NCBI GenBank assembly: GCA_050116155.1 | Contig: JASFPE010000337.1 | Span: 1-6,564, forward strand | Origin: G020353355 sp050116155 | Lineage (GTDB): Bacteria > Desulfobacterota > Desulfobacteria > Desulfobacterales > JAHEIW01 | Length of the DNA stretch: 6,564 bases | Reading direction: 5' to 3' | Shown: piece by piece, positions 5,427 through 6,564 of the stretch | Layout of the letters: every line of letters starts with the position of its first letter | Numbering within the stretch: the stretch's first letter is position 1 | Position numbers and translations under genes: made by a program | Notes under the pieces: generated by a model | Seen by the model: only the letters and a program-made list of their open reading frames with translations | Told to the model about the DNA's origin: nothing | Database searches by the model: none

Positions 5427-6128
5427 ATGAAAATTAAATTCGGCAGCCTGATACACGGTGCACAAAACGCACAAGGATTGGCGGTGATCATCGATGTCTT
5501 CAGGGCGTTTACCTGTGCGCCACTGTTGTTTTCGCTCGGCATTAAACAATCAATCCTGGTTGGATCCCCTTCAGACGCTCTGGAGTTAAAACGAACCGAT
5601 CCAAGCCTGGTTTTAGCGGGAGAAGTGGGGGGCGCTCCGATAGATGGGTTTGATTTTGGAAATTCTCCCAGTCAATTATTGCGTGCGGATTCCGCATTCT
5701 TCAAAGGAAAGACGATTGTGCAACGAACCTCTTCAGGGGTTCAGGGTGCCTTGGCGGCTCTGGCGGTGGCCGACGAGGTGCTCCTGGGCAGCTATGCACT
5801 GGCCAAGTCCACTGCCAGGTATATTTTATCAAAAAACCCTGAAGAGGTCAGCCTGGTGGCCATGGGATGGAATCTGAAAGTAGCGGCACCGGAAGACGAA
5901 TGGTGTGCGCGATATATCGGCCATTTATTGGGAAGCGGCCAGTATGATCATGTGCAGGCACTGCGGGGGATTGTCTATCATGAAACAGCCCAGAAATTTT
6001 TGCGAGGAGATGTATCTTATTTCCCCGCCGAAGATCCATTACTTTGCCTCCAGCGCGACCTATATGATTTTGTGCTGCGTGCAAAACGAAAAAGGGATCT
6101 GGTTATTGTCAAAAAAATAGACCTTTAA
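5427..6128 (+). CDS. comB: ComB-family 2-phosphosulfolactate phosphatase
   Basis: The 233-residue protein has the usual length and motifs of the ComB family: IIDVFRAFT (D23, R26), LAGEVGG followed by GFDFGNSP (62-81), a modified T-x-x-G segment RTSSGVQG (100-107, where family members often read TTNGT), and APEDEWCARYI (154-164). In methanogens ComB is a Mg-dependent phosphatase that turns 2-phosphosulfolactate into sulfolactate on the way to coenzyme M. Many bacteria without coenzyme M also carry the family, and no comA, comC or other sulfolactate gene is nearby, so the true substrate is open and the symbol marks family only. AGGA lies 11 bases before the ATG at 5427, a longish spacing. The next gene begins 3 bases after the stop, which argues for one transcript and translational coupling. 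Confidence 0.85.
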   Translation: MKIKFGSLIHGAQNAQGLAVIIDVFRAFTCAPLLFSLGIKQSILVGSPSDALELKRTDPSLVLAGEVGGAPIDGFDFGNSPSQLLRADSAFFKGKTIVQRTSSGVQGALAALAVADEVLLGSYALAKSTARYILSKNPEEVSLVAMGWNLKVAAPEDEWCARYIGHLLGSGQYDHVQALRGIVYHETAQKFLRGDVSYFPAEDPLLCLQRDLYDFVLRAKRKRDLVIVKKIDL

Positions 6129-6131
6129 ACC

Positions 6132-6564
6132 ATGATCGGCGCCATTGCTGGAGATATTATCGGTTCTGTTTATGAACAGTATCCGATCAAGAACACTTCA
6201 TTTCCGTTGTTTTCAGCGTCTTCTCAATTTACCGATGATACCGTCTTAACCCTCGCCGTTGCCAACAGTATTCTAAATAAGATTGATTATGCCGCCTCTT
6301 TGAAGGCATTTGCAAGAAGATATCCTGGCGCCGGTTATGGAATGTCCTTTTATCGGTGGATGCGGTCATCCAGTGTTGAACCATACAGAAGCTGGGGAAA
6401 CGGTTCGGCCATGCGCGTCAGTCCGGTGGGATTTGCATTCAATTCCACGGAAGCGGTGCTGAATGAAGCTGAGCAAAGTGCTGCCGTAACCCATAATCAT
6501 CCGGAAGGGATTAAAGGCGCCCGGGCGACGGCTCTGGCTATATTTCTGGCTCGCAAAGGGGCCG
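6132..6564 (+). CDS. ADP-ribosylglycohydrolase family protein, N-terminal part, cut by window edge
   Basis: The visible 144 residues begin MIGAIAGDIIGS, the standard N-terminus of the DraG/ARH family. T34-D35-D36-T37 is the first metal-binding motif for the binuclear Mg or Mn centre. GNGSAMR (89-95) and THNHPEG (120-126) are further family signatures. These enzymes cleave ADP-ribose from modified proteins, nucleic acids or small molecules; which of these applies cannot be read from this part. The C-terminal metal-binding DxD motif would be beyond the right edge. The ATG at 6132 sits 3 bases after the ComB-like stop, with no clear Shine-Dalgarno, so it is probably translated by coupling. No ADP-ribosyltransferase is seen in the window. 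Confidence 0.9.
   Translation, partial: MIGAIAGDIIGSVYEQYPIKNTSFPLFSASSQFTDDTVLTLAVANSILNKIDYAASLKAFARRYPGAGYGMSFYRWMRSSSVEPYRSWGNGSAMRVSPVGFAFNSTEAVLNEAEQSAAVTHNHPEGIKGARATALAIFLARKGA

Noticed and set aside
5327..5542. 71-codon minus-strand frame
   Set aside because: It overlaps the ComB-like start and promoter on the opposite strand and shows no protein features.

Overview
This window looks like chromosomal DNA of moderate GC from a Gram-negative, probably anaerobic bacterium, most likely a Desulfobacterota (Desulfobacteraceae-like) lineage. That placement is inferred from gene style (zinc-ribbon-rich SPFH locus, ComB family, PilZ, T-rich intergenic repeats). No marker gene here fixes the taxonomy.

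Layout. (1) 1-381, minus: the N-terminal 127 residues of a tyrosine-recombinase integrase carrying a small Cys cluster, cut by the left edge, with an upstream region rich in TTGAC elements. (2) 563-639, plus: a complete tRNA-Arg(UCU) with encoded CCA. (3) 1392-856, minus: a PilZ c-di-GMP receptor followed, in the same frame and after two stop codons, by a short hydrophobic ORF; a strong sigma70-type promoter lies upstream. (4) 1720-4280, plus: an SPFH/band-7 protein with three C-terminal zinc ribbons, then a 203-base gap with a stem-loop and six degenerate heptamer repeats, then a second zinc-ribbon protein made of two matching halves. (5) 5215-4337, minus: a DHDPS-superfamily aldolase resembling 4-hydroxy-2-oxoglutarate aldolase. 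(6) 5427-6564, plus: a ComB-family phosphatase with an ADP-ribosylglycohydrolase starting 3 bases later, cut by the right edge.

How the genes fit together. The SPFH and zinc-ribbon genes look like a functional pair. They recall the YdjI/YdjG part of the Bacillus subtilis PspA-associated membrane module, although neither protein here has an obvious membrane segment. The most notable point is the second gene: its first zinc ribbon has no ATG, GTG or TTG start. The first half lines up with the second half at a constant offset of 195 residues, which shows the upstream ribbon belongs to the protein and points to an ATC start at 3054 behind a GGAG Shine-Dalgarno (or to a start-codon mutation or sequence error). 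The ComB and ADP-ribosylglycohydrolase genes are probably translationally coupled. The integrase next to the tRNA suggests a mobile-element boundary, but its position on the 5' side of the tRNA does not fit the usual tRNA-integration geometry. No CRISPR array, insertion sequence or complete phage was found.
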